A stretch of 64,000 nucleotides of DNA from an uncultured Bacteroides sp. (GTDB lineage Bacteria > Bacteroidota > Bacteroidia > Bacteroidales > Bacteroidaceae), in NCBI RefSeq assembly GCF_959029255.1, contig NZ_CAUFUE010000014.1:50926-114925 (forward strand), given 5' to 3'. Numbering within the stretch: position 1 is the stretch's first letter; each line of letters opens with the position of its first letter. Under the pieces are notes generated by a model that had not been told where the DNA came from, searched no databases, and saw only the letters and a program-made list of their open reading frames with translations. Shown piece after piece: positions 50,628 through 60,243 of this stretch. A program made the position numbers and the translations under genes.

Positions 50628-51980
50628 TTATCCGTTGACAACTTTGGGATCGCCTTTCTTTTCGGGCACTTTGCCTTTGAAAAAGTCTTCTGTTTTTTTA
50701 CGTTCCCTGATGCTTTTCAACCAAGCTTCTGCGGCATTATAATAATTGGTGTCACCCAAAATAACATTCCCTTCTTCGTCTAATTCAGGTCCCTCTTTCT
50801 TGCCATCCTGAGAGCGTGTTCTTAAGAAGGCTTCCAGGCAACGTATGGCATTTGGGGTATCTTTCAATTTGTAATAGTATACGAAAGCAAGGTCATACAG
50901 CAATTTATGGTTCTTGCGGTCGTACTTTTCATAGCGTTCTTTGATGGTTTGTATCTGCTCTTTAAACATAAGTGCCATTTTATAGCAATCTGCCATCCCT
51001 ATATAAAGGCGTGTCATGGCGCTGTCCTTAGGAATAGAAAGGTCAATGGCATCTTGCAGGTAAGTCACTCCCTGTTCTTTCCATGATGTTTTGGCACAAG
51101 AGCGTCCCAGGTAATAGAGTAAATTAACGTTTTGAGGATCATATTTCCTGGCTATCTCCAGCATGTCATGTGCACCGTAGTAGTTCTCTGTTGCATAATA
51201 ACTGACACCCAGATAATAACAGGTATGAAATGAACTGTCTCCTTGGCTTACCAGATATTCATAGCGCTGTATAGCGGTAGGATAGTCCTTCTTCAGACAG
51301 TAGGCAAGTGCATTTTGGCGGTTTACGGCAATATTTGTCGAGTCTATTTTCCGGTATTTTTCAGTTGCTTCAATAGCTTCATCATAATATTCCCCTCCTA
51401 TAAAGAAACTGCCTAATTTGGCTGCCGATAGATAGTCATTCGGATATTTCTCTTGAATGATTGTGTAGCAACCTACTGCCGGAAGTAGTTCATTCATGCC
51501 CTCAAAACTTTGAGCCTGCAAGTGTAGCACGATGGCCGAACTGTCTTTCTCGGTAAACAGGCTGCTTTCTCCCAGTGCTTCCTGATATTTTTGCTGATTT
51601 AATAATAAGTTGATGTATTGGATGCGTACATATTTATTGTCCGGACTCAAGGTAAGCGCTTTCTGGTAATAGCTCAATGCCTGCTTGGGTTTAGCCAGGC
51701 TTTTACAACATTCGGCTGCTTCAATATACGCGCGCGGACTTAGGGAGTCTTGTACTACAATTTGGCGGAACACTTCGAGTGCGTCCTGATTATTTCCCAA
51801 TCCTTTGAGGGCTCTTCCTTTCTGATAGAGCAAGGGAACGGTAGGCTCTTCTTGCTTAATAAGTGACAGGGCGGTTTCATAATCGTAGTTTGCCATCGCC
51901 TCTTGAATTTGGTTTGTGCTTTGTGCCGCCAGGAAAGAGCAGCAAGCACATAAACAGAGGGAGATAAAAAGTCTTTTCAT
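50628..51980 (-). CDS. Secreted tetratricopeptide-repeat protein
   Basis: A 450-residue exported protein (signal ending FLAAQ) made almost entirely of TPR units, for example KQALSYYQKALTLSPDNKYV and YYGAHDMLEIARKYDPQNVN. At least eight helical-pair repeats span about residues 30-420. A charged Lys/Glu tail closes it. TPR proteins are scaffolds; the partner is unknown. It is co-directional with the amylase but separated by the operator-like box, so they need not be one operon. Confidence 0.85.
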   Translation of the reverse strand: MKRLFISLCLCACCSFLAAQSTNQIQEAMANYDYETALSLIKQEEPTVPLLYQKGRALKGLGNNQDALEVFRQIVVQDSLSPRAYIEAAECCKSLAKPKQALSYYQKALTLSPDNKYVRIQYINLLLNQQKYQEALGESSLFTEKDSSAIVLHLQAQSFEGMNELLPAVGCYTIIQEKYPNDYLSAAKLGSFFIGGEYYDEAIEATEKYRKIDSTNIAVNRQNALAYCLKKDYPTAIQRYEYLVSQGDSSFHTCYYLGVSYYATENYYGAHDMLEIARKYDPQNVNLLYYLGRSCAKTSWKEQGVTYLQDAIDLSIPKDSAMTRLYIGMADCYKMALMFKEQIQTIKERYEKYDRKNHKLLYDLAFVYYYKLKDTPNAIRCLEAFLRTRSQDGKKEGPELDEEGNVILGDTNYYNAAEAWLKSIRERKKTEDFFKGKVPEKKGDPKVVNG

Positions 51981-52085
51981 ACTATATTGACTTTAACAGG
52001 TTACTGAATACGAATGCAAGTTACTAAAAAGAAATTGTTTACGAAATTATCGTAATTTATTTTAGATAGATTAACGGACAAAAAA

Positions 52086-52116
52086 GAAACGCCCTCCCGT
52101 GGTGGAAGAGCGTTTC
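52086..52116 (-). terminator. Terminator of the methylmalonyl-CoA decarboxylase operon
   Basis: GAAACGC (52086-52092) pairs with GCGTTTC (52110-52116), with an inner CTCC/GGAG-type part. A T run follows on the reverse strand, just after the mmdB stop. Confidence 0.85.
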
Positions 52117-52144
52117 ATATTGGAATTTATTAATTCAGAATGAA

Positions 52145-53305
52145 TTACATTAAGAATCCCAGCAAGATACCGGCTGCTACTGCCGAACCGATAACGCCTG
52201 CAACGTTCGGCCCCATGGCATGCATCAGCAGATAGTTCGTAGGGTCGTATTCCAAACCTACCACCTGGGAGATACGTGCAGAGTCGGGTACGGCAGACAC
52301 GCCTGCGTTGCCAATCAATGGATTAATCTTATTTCCCTTCTTCAGGAAGATATTGAAAATCTTCACGAAGATTACACCGGAAGCTGTGGCAATGATGAAT
52401 GAGAAGGCGCCCAGACCGAAAATCCATAAGGAGTCTGTAGTCAGGAATTCTGATGCTTGAGTGGAAGCACCTACTGTGAGACCCAGCAGAATAGTGATTG
52501 TGTCAATCAGCGGACCACTGGCAGTGTTTGCCAAACGACGGGTCACACCACTTTCTTTCAATAAGTTACCGAAGAACAACATACCCAGCAAGGGCAGGCC
52601 GGACGGAACAAGGAAGCAAGTGAGCAGCAAACCGATGATAGGGAACATCACTTTTTCCGTATGAGAAACAGCGCGCGGCGGTTTCATACGGATAAGACGT
52701 TCGTGCTTATTGGTCAACAAACGCATGATGGGTGGCTGGATGACCGGTACCAATGCCATGTATGAGTAGGCTGATACCGCAATGGCACCCATCAGGTTAG
52801 GAGCCAGTTTTGAGGAAAGGAAGATGGCCGTCGGACCGTCGGCGCCACCGATGATGCCGATGGCACCAGCCTGCATCGGATCGAACCCGATGGCCAAAGC
52901 CGTCATGTAGGCACCGAAGATACCAAATTGTGCGGCTGCGCCGATTAGCATTAACTTCGGGTTCGATATCAAGGCGGAAAAATCCGTCATGGCGCCGATA
53001 CCCAAGAAAATGAGCGGCGGATACCATCCCGAAGTCACTCCCTGATACAAGATATTGAGCACAGACCCTTCTTCATAAATACCTACCTTCAGTCCGGCAT
53101 CCATATTGAAGGGGATATTACCGATGAGCATACCGAAACCGATAGGAATCAGCAGCATCGGTTCAAATTCCTTGGCAACTGCCAAGTATATGAAAAACAA
53201 ACCTACCAAAAGCATTATCACGTGTCCGCCTGTTGCATTGGCAAAGCCCGTGTATGTCCAGAAGTCGGCAAGGTTGTTTCCTAAAAATGTGATAAATTCT
53301 CCCAT
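52145..53305 (-). CDS. mmdB: Sodium-pumping decarboxylase beta subunit (MmdB/OadB)
   Basis: The membrane subunit, about 386 residues, that decarboxylates carboxybiotin and exports sodium. Start at the ATG 53305 (MGEFITFLGN); a TTG at 53314 would overlap the biotin gene. Multiple helices, with IGIIGGADGPTAIFLSSKLAPNLMG-type sodium/biotin-site region and NAGVSAVPDSARISQ near the end. Together with the biotin protein, the OadG-like protein and the carboxyltransferase it forms methylmalonyl-CoA decarboxylase, giving propionyl-CoA and a sodium gradient. The long AIGIIGGADGP motif is a firm identifier. Confidence 0.95.
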   Translation of the reverse strand: MGEFITFLGNNLADFWTYTGFANATGGHVIMLLVGLFFIYLAVAKEFEPMLLIPIGFGMLIGNIPFNMDAGLKVGIYEEGSVLNILYQGVTSGWYPPLIFLGIGAMTDFSALISNPKLMLIGAAAQFGIFGAYMTALAIGFDPMQAGAIGIIGGADGPTAIFLSSKLAPNLMGAIAVSAYSYMALVPVIQPPIMRLLTNKHERLIRMKPPRAVSHTEKVMFPIIGLLLTCFLVPSGLPLLGMLFFGNLLKESGVTRRLANTASGPLIDTITILLGLTVGASTQASEFLTTDSLWIFGLGAFSFIIATASGVIFVKIFNIFLKKGNKINPLIGNAGVSAVPDSARISQVVGLEYDPTNYLLMHAMGPNVAGVIGSAVAAGILLGFLM

Positions 53306-53306
53306 A

Positions 53307-53738
53307 TTATTCAATAATTACGAGGTCAGTACCTTCGAGAACCGAGTCTCCTTTGCTAACGTTGATAGCGGTGATTTTACCGTCTTTGTCGGCGTTGATA
53401 TTGTTTTCCATTTTCATGGCTTCCAGGATGATGATAACCTGGCCTTTTTTCACCGTGTCGCCTACATTGACCTTGATGTCAAGGATGACACCCGGCAACG
53501 GAGACTTCACGCCGGATTTTCCGGTGGAAGCGGCAGCCGGTTTCACTACCGGAGTGGGAGGTGCTGCCGGAGCTGTAACCGCCGGGCGTACCACGGGCTT
53601 GACAACAACTTTCGGAGCTTTCTCCATTTCAACATTATAGGGAGTACCGTTCACTTCTACATGAGCGATATTGTCTTCAATATCTCCAATGGTAACCTTG
53701 TATACGTTACCGTTGATTTTATATTTATATTCTTTCAT
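53307..53738 (-). CDS. mmdC: Biotin carrier subunit of methylmalonyl-CoA decarboxylase
   Basis: A 143-residue biotinyl protein. An N-terminal beta part (about 1-40) and a Pro/Ala/Val linker (about 41-70) lead to the biotinyl domain with EAMKMENN, where K109 takes biotin. It carries CO2 from the carboxyltransferase to the membrane pump. It ends one base before mmdB and starts 25 bp after the OadG-like gene, inside the operon. Confidence 0.95.
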   Translation of the reverse strand: MKEYKYKINGNVYKVTIGDIEDNIAHVEVNGTPYNVEMEKAPKVVVKPVVRPAVTAPAAPPTPVVKPAAASTGKSGVKSPLPGVILDIKVNVGDTVKKGQVIIILEAMKMENNINADKDGKITAINVSKGDSVLEGTDLVIIE

Positions 53739-53762
53739 CGTTTTATCTTTTAAAAGGTGACT

Positions 53763-54695
53763 TTACTTTCTGTGAGGAGTTTCACGCAACGTATAAATCT
53801 TTGAACTCCATGGTGAATAGCTGCGCTTTACGCGAGTGATGGTCAGCACGGTGTCTTCCACGTCGTGCACATCGCTCTGCATTTCGTGCATAGCCATCGA
53901 AATGGCCGCGAATACTTCGCCCGGAGCTTCTCCCAATTGTTTCTCTTTAGCTTCTTGCTTATCGGTGATGCCTTTCACCCGCATGGCATTACGCTTGCTG
54001 AGGTTCACGGATACCTTACCCACGATTTTGAAAGAAATGTAAAGAAGAATCAATCCGCAGAATACTACACTCATAGCAGAGATAGCCATACCGATACCGA
54101 CGCTGTCATGTTCTTCAAACTTTTCCATCTTGGCATTGCTGTTGATGGTTTGGTTGTTGGTGCTCGGAGTAACATATTTGTCAGCGCTTTTTCCTTTTAC
54201 TTCCCATTCTTTTGCGGCGTCACTTACGCGGGCATACGATTGGTTGGTTTTCAGTGCACCGGCAGGTACTGTAATTTGGTCGAGTAGCTTTCTGCCGCTG
54301 TCATACAAACCAATCCAGTTGGCATTCAGGGAATCCAGCTTGAAATTGGTATGGAAAGTTCCGCGATTAGGTTCTCCATCGGCCCAGAACAATGCATGCT
54401 GACGGGGTTTTACCAAAGTCAGTACATCACCTTTAGGGATGAAATAGGTAATGGTATCACCCGGTTGGCTGCTAAACTTCAAATAGCAACCCGCCAGGTC
54501 GGCACTACCATACGATTTGTTGAATATCTCAATCCATGCGCTGTGTACACCGTAGTCATCCTGAAAGTTGCTTTCGTTATCGATTAGCACTTCATTCAGC
54601 AACAGTTTGGTATTCGTCTTCTTCTCACCACAAGAAGAACAGAACCCCAGCACCAGCATCAATGAAAGGAATATTCCGATTTTTGTTTTATTCAT
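53763..54695 (-). CDS. OadG-like subunit fused to a lamin-tail domain
   Basis: A 310-residue protein. The N-terminus looks like a lipoprotein signal (LGFCSSCGEK). Residues about 30-150 match a lamin-tail-like beta domain (LLLNEVLIDNESNF, HSAWIEIFNK, LLDQITVPAG). A membrane helix near 195-220 (ISAMSVVFCGLILLYISF) is the OadG part, followed by a charged cytoplasmic tail. OadG/MmdD subunits help assemble the decarboxylase. The usual OadG is about 80 residues, so the periplasmic domain is an added part. Position in the operon supports the role. Confidence 0.82.
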   Translation of the reverse strand: MNKTKIGIFLSLMLVLGFCSSCGEKKTNTKLLLNEVLIDNESNFQDDYGVHSAWIEIFNKSYGSADLAGCYLKFSSQPGDTITYFIPKGDVLTLVKPRQHALFWADGEPNRGTFHTNFKLDSLNANWIGLYDSGRKLLDQITVPAGALKTNQSYARVSDAAKEWEVKGKSADKYVTPSTNNQTINSNAKMEKFEEHDSVGIGMAISAMSVVFCGLILLYISFKIVGKVSVNLSKRNAMRVKGITDKQEAKEKQLGEAPGEVFAAISMAMHEMQSDVHDVEDTVLTITRVKRSYSPWSSKIYTLRETPHRK

Positions 54696-54712
54696 AAATT
54701 TAAGTTTTTGAA

Positions 54713-56266
54713 TTAAAGAGGAATATTTCCGTGCTTCTTAGCCGGGTTAGTCAGTTTCTTGGTTTGCAGTTGCTGCAAGGCGCGGATGATGCGGAAACGC
54801 GTATTACGCGGTTCGATGACATCGTCGATATAACCATACTTGGCTGCATTATAAGGGTTGGCGAACAGCTTAGTGTATTCAGCTTCTTTTTCTGCCAGGA
54901 ACTGAGCCGGGTTTTCCTGCTCTTTGGCTTCGCGTGCATACAAGACTTCTACAGCGCCCGCGCCACCCATAACTGCGATTTCAGCGGTAGGCCATGCATA
55001 GTTCATGTCACCGCGAAGTTGCTTACAACTCATCACGATGTGTGAACCGCCGTAAGATTTGCGCAGGGTGATGGTAACTTTGGGCACGGTAGCTTCACCG
55101 TAAGCATACAGCAGCTTGGCACCATGCAGAATGACACCGTTGTACTCCTGTCCGGTTCCCGGAAGGAAGCCCGGCACGTCTACCAATGAGACGATAGGGA
55201 TATTGAAGGCGTCACAGAAGCGGACGAAACGTGCGCCCTTGCGTGATGCGTTGCTGTCCAATACGCCTGCCAGGTATTTAGGCTGGTTGGCGACGATACC
55301 TACGGACTGGCCGTTGAAACGCGCGAAACCGATAATGATGTTCTTGGAATAGTCTTTCTGGATTTCGAGGAACTCTCCGTTGTCCACGATAGCGCCGATT
55401 ACTTCGTACATATCGTAAGGCTTATTCGGATTATCAGGAATGATATCGTTCAAGGAATCTTCCAGACGGTCAATCGGGTCTGTACAATCAATATAAGGAG
55501 CTTCTTCCAAATTGTTCTGCGGGATGTATCCCAATAACTTGCGGATAAGCGCCAAACCCTCTTCTTCCGTCTTGGCGGTGAAATGAGTAACACCTGACTT
55601 TGTGGAGTGAACGCTTGCACCACCCAAGTTTTCCTGGCTTACGTCTTCACCGGTCACAGTCTTTACAACTTTCGGACCCGTGAGGAACATATAAGAAGTA
55701 CCTTCCATCATTAGCGTGAAGTCTGTCAGGGCAGGGGAGTAAACGGCGCCACCGGCACATGGACCGAAGATACCGGAGATTTGCGGAATAACGCCTGAAG
55801 CGAGAATATTGCGTTGGAAAATTTCGGCGTAACCGGCCAAAGCATTGATGCCTTCCTGGATACGTGCACCACCCGAGTCGTTGATACCGATACAGGGAGC
55901 ACCCATTTTCATGGCTTGGTCCATAATCTTGCAAATCTTCAGAGACATGGTTTCCGACAAAGAACCGGCGGAAACGGTGAAGTCTTGAGCGAAGATGTAA
56001 ACCAGGCGGCCTTCAATGGTACCGCATCCGGTAACAACACCATCACCGGGATAGTGCTTCTTCTCCATTCCGAAGTTTGTACATCTGTGTTCTACGAACA
56101 TATCCATTTCTTCAAAACTACCTTCGTCGAGAAGCATGGCTATACGTTCGCGAGCTGTATATTTTCCTTTCTCGTGTTGCTTGGTAATCGCTTTCTCACC
56201 ACCACCCAGGCGTGCTGCCGAACGACGGTCTATAAGCTCTTTAATTTTCTCAAGTTGATTACTCAT
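54713..56266 (-). CDS. mmdA: Methylmalonyl-CoA decarboxylase carboxyltransferase (acyl-CoA carboxylase beta) subunit
   Basis: A 517-residue carboxyltransferase. It moves the carboxyl group from methylmalonyl-CoA to biotin. Crotonase-type CoA sites are seen: CIGINDSGGARIQEGINAL, ISGIFGPCAGGAVYSPALTDF, and the second half VSLVDVPGFLPGTGQEYNGV and RKSYGGSHIVMSCKQL. The same fold serves propionyl-CoA carboxylase; the neighbouring mce, biotin and mmdB genes point to the decarboxylase. It begins the pump genes and follows mce by about 200 bp. Confidence 0.95.
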   Translation of the reverse strand: MSNQLEKIKELIDRRSAARLGGGEKAITKQHEKGKYTARERIAMLLDEGSFEEMDMFVEHRCTNFGMEKKHYPGDGVVTGCGTIEGRLVYIFAQDFTVSAGSLSETMSLKICKIMDQAMKMGAPCIGINDSGGARIQEGINALAGYAEIFQRNILASGVIPQISGIFGPCAGGAVYSPALTDFTLMMEGTSYMFLTGPKVVKTVTGEDVSQENLGGASVHSTKSGVTHFTAKTEEEGLALIRKLLGYIPQNNLEEAPYIDCTDPIDRLEDSLNDIIPDNPNKPYDMYEVIGAIVDNGEFLEIQKDYSKNIIIGFARFNGQSVGIVANQPKYLAGVLDSNASRKGARFVRFCDAFNIPIVSLVDVPGFLPGTGQEYNGVILHGAKLLYAYGEATVPKVTITLRKSYGGSHIVMSCKQLRGDMNYAWPTAEIAVMGGAGAVEVLYAREAKEQENPAQFLAEKEAEYTKLFANPYNAAKYGYIDDVIEPRNTRFRIIRALQQLQTKKLTNPAKKHGNIPL

Positions 56267-56328
56267 GTTCTTTATTTATTATTTATACGAACTGTTCAGG
56301 CATAAACAAAATGTTATTTTCAGACAGA

Positions 56329-56405
56329 AGAACAAAAGAACAAAACAGAAAACATAAAACATAAAACATAAGTTATATATTACTCTAAATATGTTCTTTT
56401 GTTCT
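56329..56405. repeat. Inverted repeat between mce and mmdA
   Basis: AGAACAAAAGAACA (56329-56342) and TGTTCTTTTGTTCT (56392-56405) are exact inverted arms. Extended flanks AGACAG and TGTGTCT partly pair. The loop contains three ACATAAA-type tandem words. It separates mce from the rest of the cluster and could attenuate or stabilise the message. Confidence 0.75.
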
Positions 56406-56469
56406 TGTGTCTAAAAATAAATCTTCTGTCATCCTGATTCGCATGATTTATGATTTCAGAATAATAATA

Positions 56470-56889
56470 TCAGATATCTCCTTTTTCGCAGAGTTCCGTC
56501 AATACGCCCAGTGTTGATTTCGGATGCAAGAAAGCGATGTTCAAACCTTCGGCGCCTTTGCGGGGAGCCTTGTCAATCAGGCGTACGCCTTTTCCTTCAA
56601 CTTCAACAAGCGCACCCGCTACTCCATCTTCCACTGCGAATGCCAAATGGTGCATGCCGCCGTTGCCATTGTTCTTTTCTATGAATTTGGCGATAGTACT
56701 TTCGGGAGAAGTCGGTTCCAACAACTCGATTTTTACGTCCCCCACTTTCAAGAAAGCGGTTCTTACTTTTTGATCCTCTACAGTTTCGATGTTGTAGCAT
56801 TTCAAACCTAATACATTTTCGTAGTACGGCAGGGCTTCTTCGATGCTCTTTACGGCAATGCCCAAGTGTTCAATGTGTGAAATCTTCAT
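56470..56889 (-). CDS. mce: Methylmalonyl-CoA epimerase
   Basis: A 139-residue vicinal-oxygen-chelate enzyme that interconverts the R and S forms of methylmalonyl-CoA. It opens KISHIEHLGIAVKSIEEALP with the first metal His. GGMHHLAFAVEDGV holds the next His, and the late LNIAFLHPKSTLGVLTELCE contains the Glu. Length is normal. In succinate-to-propionate fermentation it acts between methylmalonyl-CoA mutase and the decarboxylase encoded next to it. Confidence 0.95.
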   Translation of the reverse strand: MKISHIEHLGIAVKSIEEALPYYENVLGLKCYNIETVEDQKVRTAFLKVGDVKIELLEPTSPESTIAKFIEKNNGNGGMHHLAFAVEDGVAGALVEVEGKGVRLIDKAPRKGAEGLNIAFLHPKSTLGVLTELCEKGDI

Positions 56890-57134
56890 AACTATATTTA
56901 TTAATGTTGGTACTTTTTTTCATACTGGGGGTATAAAACAGCACAAAATAAGGTATTTCTAATTAAATAAAGAAATTTTTCGTCAATTAAATATTTTGTA
57001 ATTTGCATATCTTCCATTATAAAGCGTTTACTTTCAATTTCATATTCAAATAACTCGTCAGCGAAATTGCATATACTTATTCTTTTAATACCTCCGGCGG
57101 GTTAAATATAGGATAATTATGCATCAACTATGTA

Positions 57135-57240
57135 GCAAGTCCAATGCAAGTCCAATACAAGTCCAATACAAGTCCAATACAAGTCCAATACAAGTCCAAT
57201 ACAAGTCCAATGCAAGTCCAATCATATAGATTGGACTTGC
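57135..57240 (+). repeat. Eight-unit 11-bp tandem array with inverted end
   Basis: Eight units of GCAAGTCCAAT or ACAAGTCCAAT run from 57135 to 57222. After a 7-nt loop the inverted unit ATTGGACTTGC (57230-57240) and part of another follow, giving a 17-bp stem with the last units. CAAGTCCAATCATATAGA and GATACGT match the array at 18428. The rest of 56890-57576 has no supported gene. Confidence 0.9.
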
Positions 57241-57576
57241 ATTGGAGATGATACGTAGCATGTCTGTTTCAGGTGAGGAGAGGGTGTGTGCTTATCGGGT
57301 ATATGATTATGTCTTCCGGGTGTCAATAGCTCTTTGGAAAGCGAAAATATCCATATAGTAGCGTAAAAAGGCTGTTTAGTAAGATAAAAAGTACTTATAT
57401 TCCAAATTTCTTAAAATGTTACAATGGTTTTAATGCGGCGCAGTGCCCGCTGTTATTGGGGTATAATGATTATTCCTTGTGTCTGTGCGTTCTTATTTTT
57501 GTCACTGTTTTCCGTTACATCATTTTTCTATTTAGAAAAAATGTAAACTTTAAAATGAAAAAAGTCTAAAAAAACT

Positions 57577-57606
57577 TTGTTAGACGACTTGAAGTTTTTA
57601 TATTTG
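57577..57606 (+). promoter_or_regulatory. Promoter of the coiled-coil lipoprotein / OMP pair
   Basis: TTG at 57577-57579, a 19-bp spacer and TATATTTG at 57599-57606. The expected transcript has a leader of about 220 nt before the ATG, with an AGCCCAA/TTGGGCT pair (57636-57642 with 57672-57678). Confidence 0.75.
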
Positions 57607-57839
57607 TGGGCAAACAATGATTAATAAGTTAAATAAGCCCAATGTTGGATATAAAATGTGTTAATGATGATTTGGGCTGTTTTGCATGGAAACGCTGCGC
57701 TAGATATATATGATGTGTAATTATAGATTGTGCTTAAATAGCCTTCTTTAGTAGCGTGTTTTGCATTTTTTGGTATTTGGATGAAGTAAGAAAAGCTTAT
57801 ATAACAACACTATTATTAACCTTTTAAATGGAAAATGGT

Positions 57840-60218
57840 ATGAGAAAATGGACTTATCTCGTGGCTGCTCTGCTCATTGGCGGGTCTGCTGCAACATTCA
57901 CCGGCTGTATTGACAATGAGGAACCGGCGGGTATTACTGAACTGCGTGGCGCGAAGGCGGAATTGCTGAAGGCGAAAGCGCAAGTAGAAGCAGCTGATGC
58001 TGCCTATCGATTGGCAGAAACGGCGTGGATGCAAGCAAAAGCTGATTATGAAGCTGAGCTAGCTAAACAAGAAGCTTTTAAGACTCAATGGCACGAAGCT
58101 TATACTGCATCGGAAAAGCAGAGGATTGAACAGGAAATGCAGAAATCTGCAGAACAATTCAAAGCTGATCTTTTGGCCAAACAGCAAGCTACAGCCATTG
58201 CGCAAGCAGAGTATGATAAGGCTATTATAGCAATTGAGGCTGCATTGGTGGGGTATAAAGAAAGTGTGTATACGGTTGAATTGGAAAAATTACTCGCAGA
58301 CAAAGTTTCGGTAACATATCAGAAATGGGACCAAACGCTGAATGGTGGTGCCGGAGGTTGGAGTCCAATTACTGATAGTGCTACGGGGTTACCAGGCGTT
58401 GCTGCGAAAATAGCTAATGCGCAAAAATCTCTTGCTCAATTAATGCGTGAAAAAGCTAAAATAGAATTCTCGTATGATGTTTCTTCTAAAATATCAGCGG
58501 TAGAAGGTCAATTGGCTATGGAAAGAGGTGTTTTGGAAGGATATAAAAAGAATCTTGATAACTTGAAGACTATTGCCGGTACTCCCTACGAAGACTGGAA
58601 TACCAAGTATCAAGAGCTTGAAGATGCAGCGAAAAAACTGGAGGCAGATAGAACGAATCTTGGTATAGAGGAAAAAGAGGCTCTGAAACCAATAGCTGAA
58701 AAGGAAAAAGCAAATATGGATGCGGCTGCTTTGACAAGTGAGTTTACATTTGTTATTCCGGATGCTATCCAAGACGATTTTTATAATAATATAGATGGTT
58801 CGCTTTCTGCGTATACTCCTAGTGGTGCTGCTGCGCCGTTTAATTTCCACAGTCAAGCATCTAAAGACGCTGAAGGTATTTATTCCTATCCGAATGGGGT
58901 TACGACTATGTTGAAAATGGCGGATAAAGCTACGCTCTTGGATGATATGCTAAATCTTATTGAACAAGACTATGTCATTGCGGATAATGAATTGGAGCAG
59001 GGTAAGATTAAATTGGAGCAGTTGAAAAATGTTAATGATGGAAATCAGGTGGTTTATGCGGAATATTTGAAGACTTGGAAAGATGCTTTGGATGCTTATA
59101 CTAAATTATTTAATAATGGTAAGTATTATGCTCCAAACATTAATGACTATGCAGTGATAAAGGCTGAATATCAGGAATATTTGGCACTTCCGGAAAGTGA
59201 TGCCACAGAGATTGCGGCAAAGGAAGCAGCGCAGAAACTGTTTGCCGCCAATCTGAAATCATACCTTACTAAGAGGATGGCTCTAGACGGATTTAAGATT
59301 ACAAAGACGGCGGATGCAACTAAGGTTATCGATCCTACTGTTGCAGCGGATTGGACGCAATGGGATGCTCTTACCAGTGATGATGCTCGATTTGGTGGGG
59401 ATGTTTATCACAGCGATATTGCCGATGGTGGCGCATATAAAGACTATAAAGACGCGGCGGAAAAATTGGGATATTTATATAATATAAATCCTAGGGATGG
59501 ACGTTGTGTAGAATATACATACGCTGAATATTTGGAAAATGGTTCTGAAGGACCGGGTACTAATAGTTCTAGTGAAAGAACTCTTTGGGATAACGGTGAT
59601 ACGAAGACTGTATTTGAAAATTGTGAAGCCTACGAAGAACTTAAAAGCGCAATTGATAACAAACCGAGTTGGGACAAACTGTATGCTGACGTAAAAGCTT
59701 TGTCTGATGCTAATGCGAAAGCTCAAGATGATTTGAACCTGTTAATAGCGGCAGTTGCGGCAGAGAAAGCTGAAATTGAAGCTGAATATGCTGCAAAGGA
59801 ATCTGCTATTGATGTAGAAAAAGCTGGTATTGAAGATATTCAATCTAAGATTAAAGATGTTATTAAGACAGCAGCAGGTTCTCAAAAGACAGCTTATGAT
59901 GCAATACTACAAGATTTGAAATATCAGATTGCTGTTTTGGAAGGTGGTTCTGTAACTAATACTGGTGATGATTATAACTTTAATTCTAGTAGCTCTATAC
60001 CAGGACAACAAGTAGTCGTTGCATCGTATGAAAAGTTATTGGCAGCATTGAAAGATGGTAGTTACAAACCGGCAGAAGAGGCTCTTATAGCACAAAAACA
60101 GGCTGCTATTGAATCTAAGCAGGTTGAAATTGATGTATGGACTGCATTATTCAAGTCTTTGTCTGCCAAGAAAGATCAGCTATTGGCGGCTTTGGCAGGT
60201 ACTACTCCTGCTCAATAA
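57840..60218 (+). CDS. Large coiled-coil lipoprotein of unknown function
   Basis: About 792 residues from the ATG at 57840; an ATG at 57828 is an alternative. The signal peptide ends with lipobox-like FTGCIDNEE. Long Ala/Glu/Lys coiled coils cover about residues 35-150, 205-300 and 625-670. The centre (about 320-600) is mixed and Tyr/Asp-rich. It ends with an Ala-rich helix (LLAALAGTTPAQ). I recognise no family. It is 25 bp before a beta-barrel gene, so the two may form an envelope complex or a surface coat. Codon use looks ordinary. Confidence 0.65.
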   Translation: MRKWTYLVAALLIGGSAATFTGCIDNEEPAGITELRGAKAELLKAKAQVEAADAAYRLAETAWMQAKADYEAELAKQEAFKTQWHEAYTASEKQRIEQEMQKSAEQFKADLLAKQQATAIAQAEYDKAIIAIEAALVGYKESVYTVELEKLLADKVSVTYQKWDQTLNGGAGGWSPITDSATGLPGVAAKIANAQKSLAQLMREKAKIEFSYDVSSKISAVEGQLAMERGVLEGYKKNLDNLKTIAGTPYEDWNTKYQELEDAAKKLEADRTNLGIEEKEALKPIAEKEKANMDAAALTSEFTFVIPDAIQDDFYNNIDGSLSAYTPSGAAAPFNFHSQASKDAEGIYSYPNGVTTMLKMADKATLLDDMLNLIEQDYVIADNELEQGKIKLEQLKNVNDGNQVVYAEYLKTWKDALDAYTKLFNNGKYYAPNINDYAVIKAEYQEYLALPESDATEIAAKEAAQKLFAANLKSYLTKRMALDGFKITKTADATKVIDPTVAADWTQWDALTSDDARFGGDVYHSDIADGGAYKDYKDAAEKLGYLYNINPRDGRCVEYTYAEYLENGSEGPGTNSSSERTLWDNGDTKTVFENCEAYEELKSAIDNKPSWDKLYADVKALSDANAKAQDDLNLLIAAVAAEKAEIEAEYAAKESAIDVEKAGIEDIQSKIKDVIKTAAGSQKTAYDAILQDLKYQIAVLEGGSVTNTGDDYNFNSSSSIPGQQVVVASYEKLLAALKDGSYKPAEEALIAQKQAAIESKQVEIDVWTALFKSLSAKKDQLLAALAGTTPAQ

Positions 60219-60243
60219 GTAAAACTAACTAAAGAAGAATTAT

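Noticed and set aside
57135..57240. CRISPR array
   Set aside because: Units are 11 bp with no spacers between them, and no cas genes are near.
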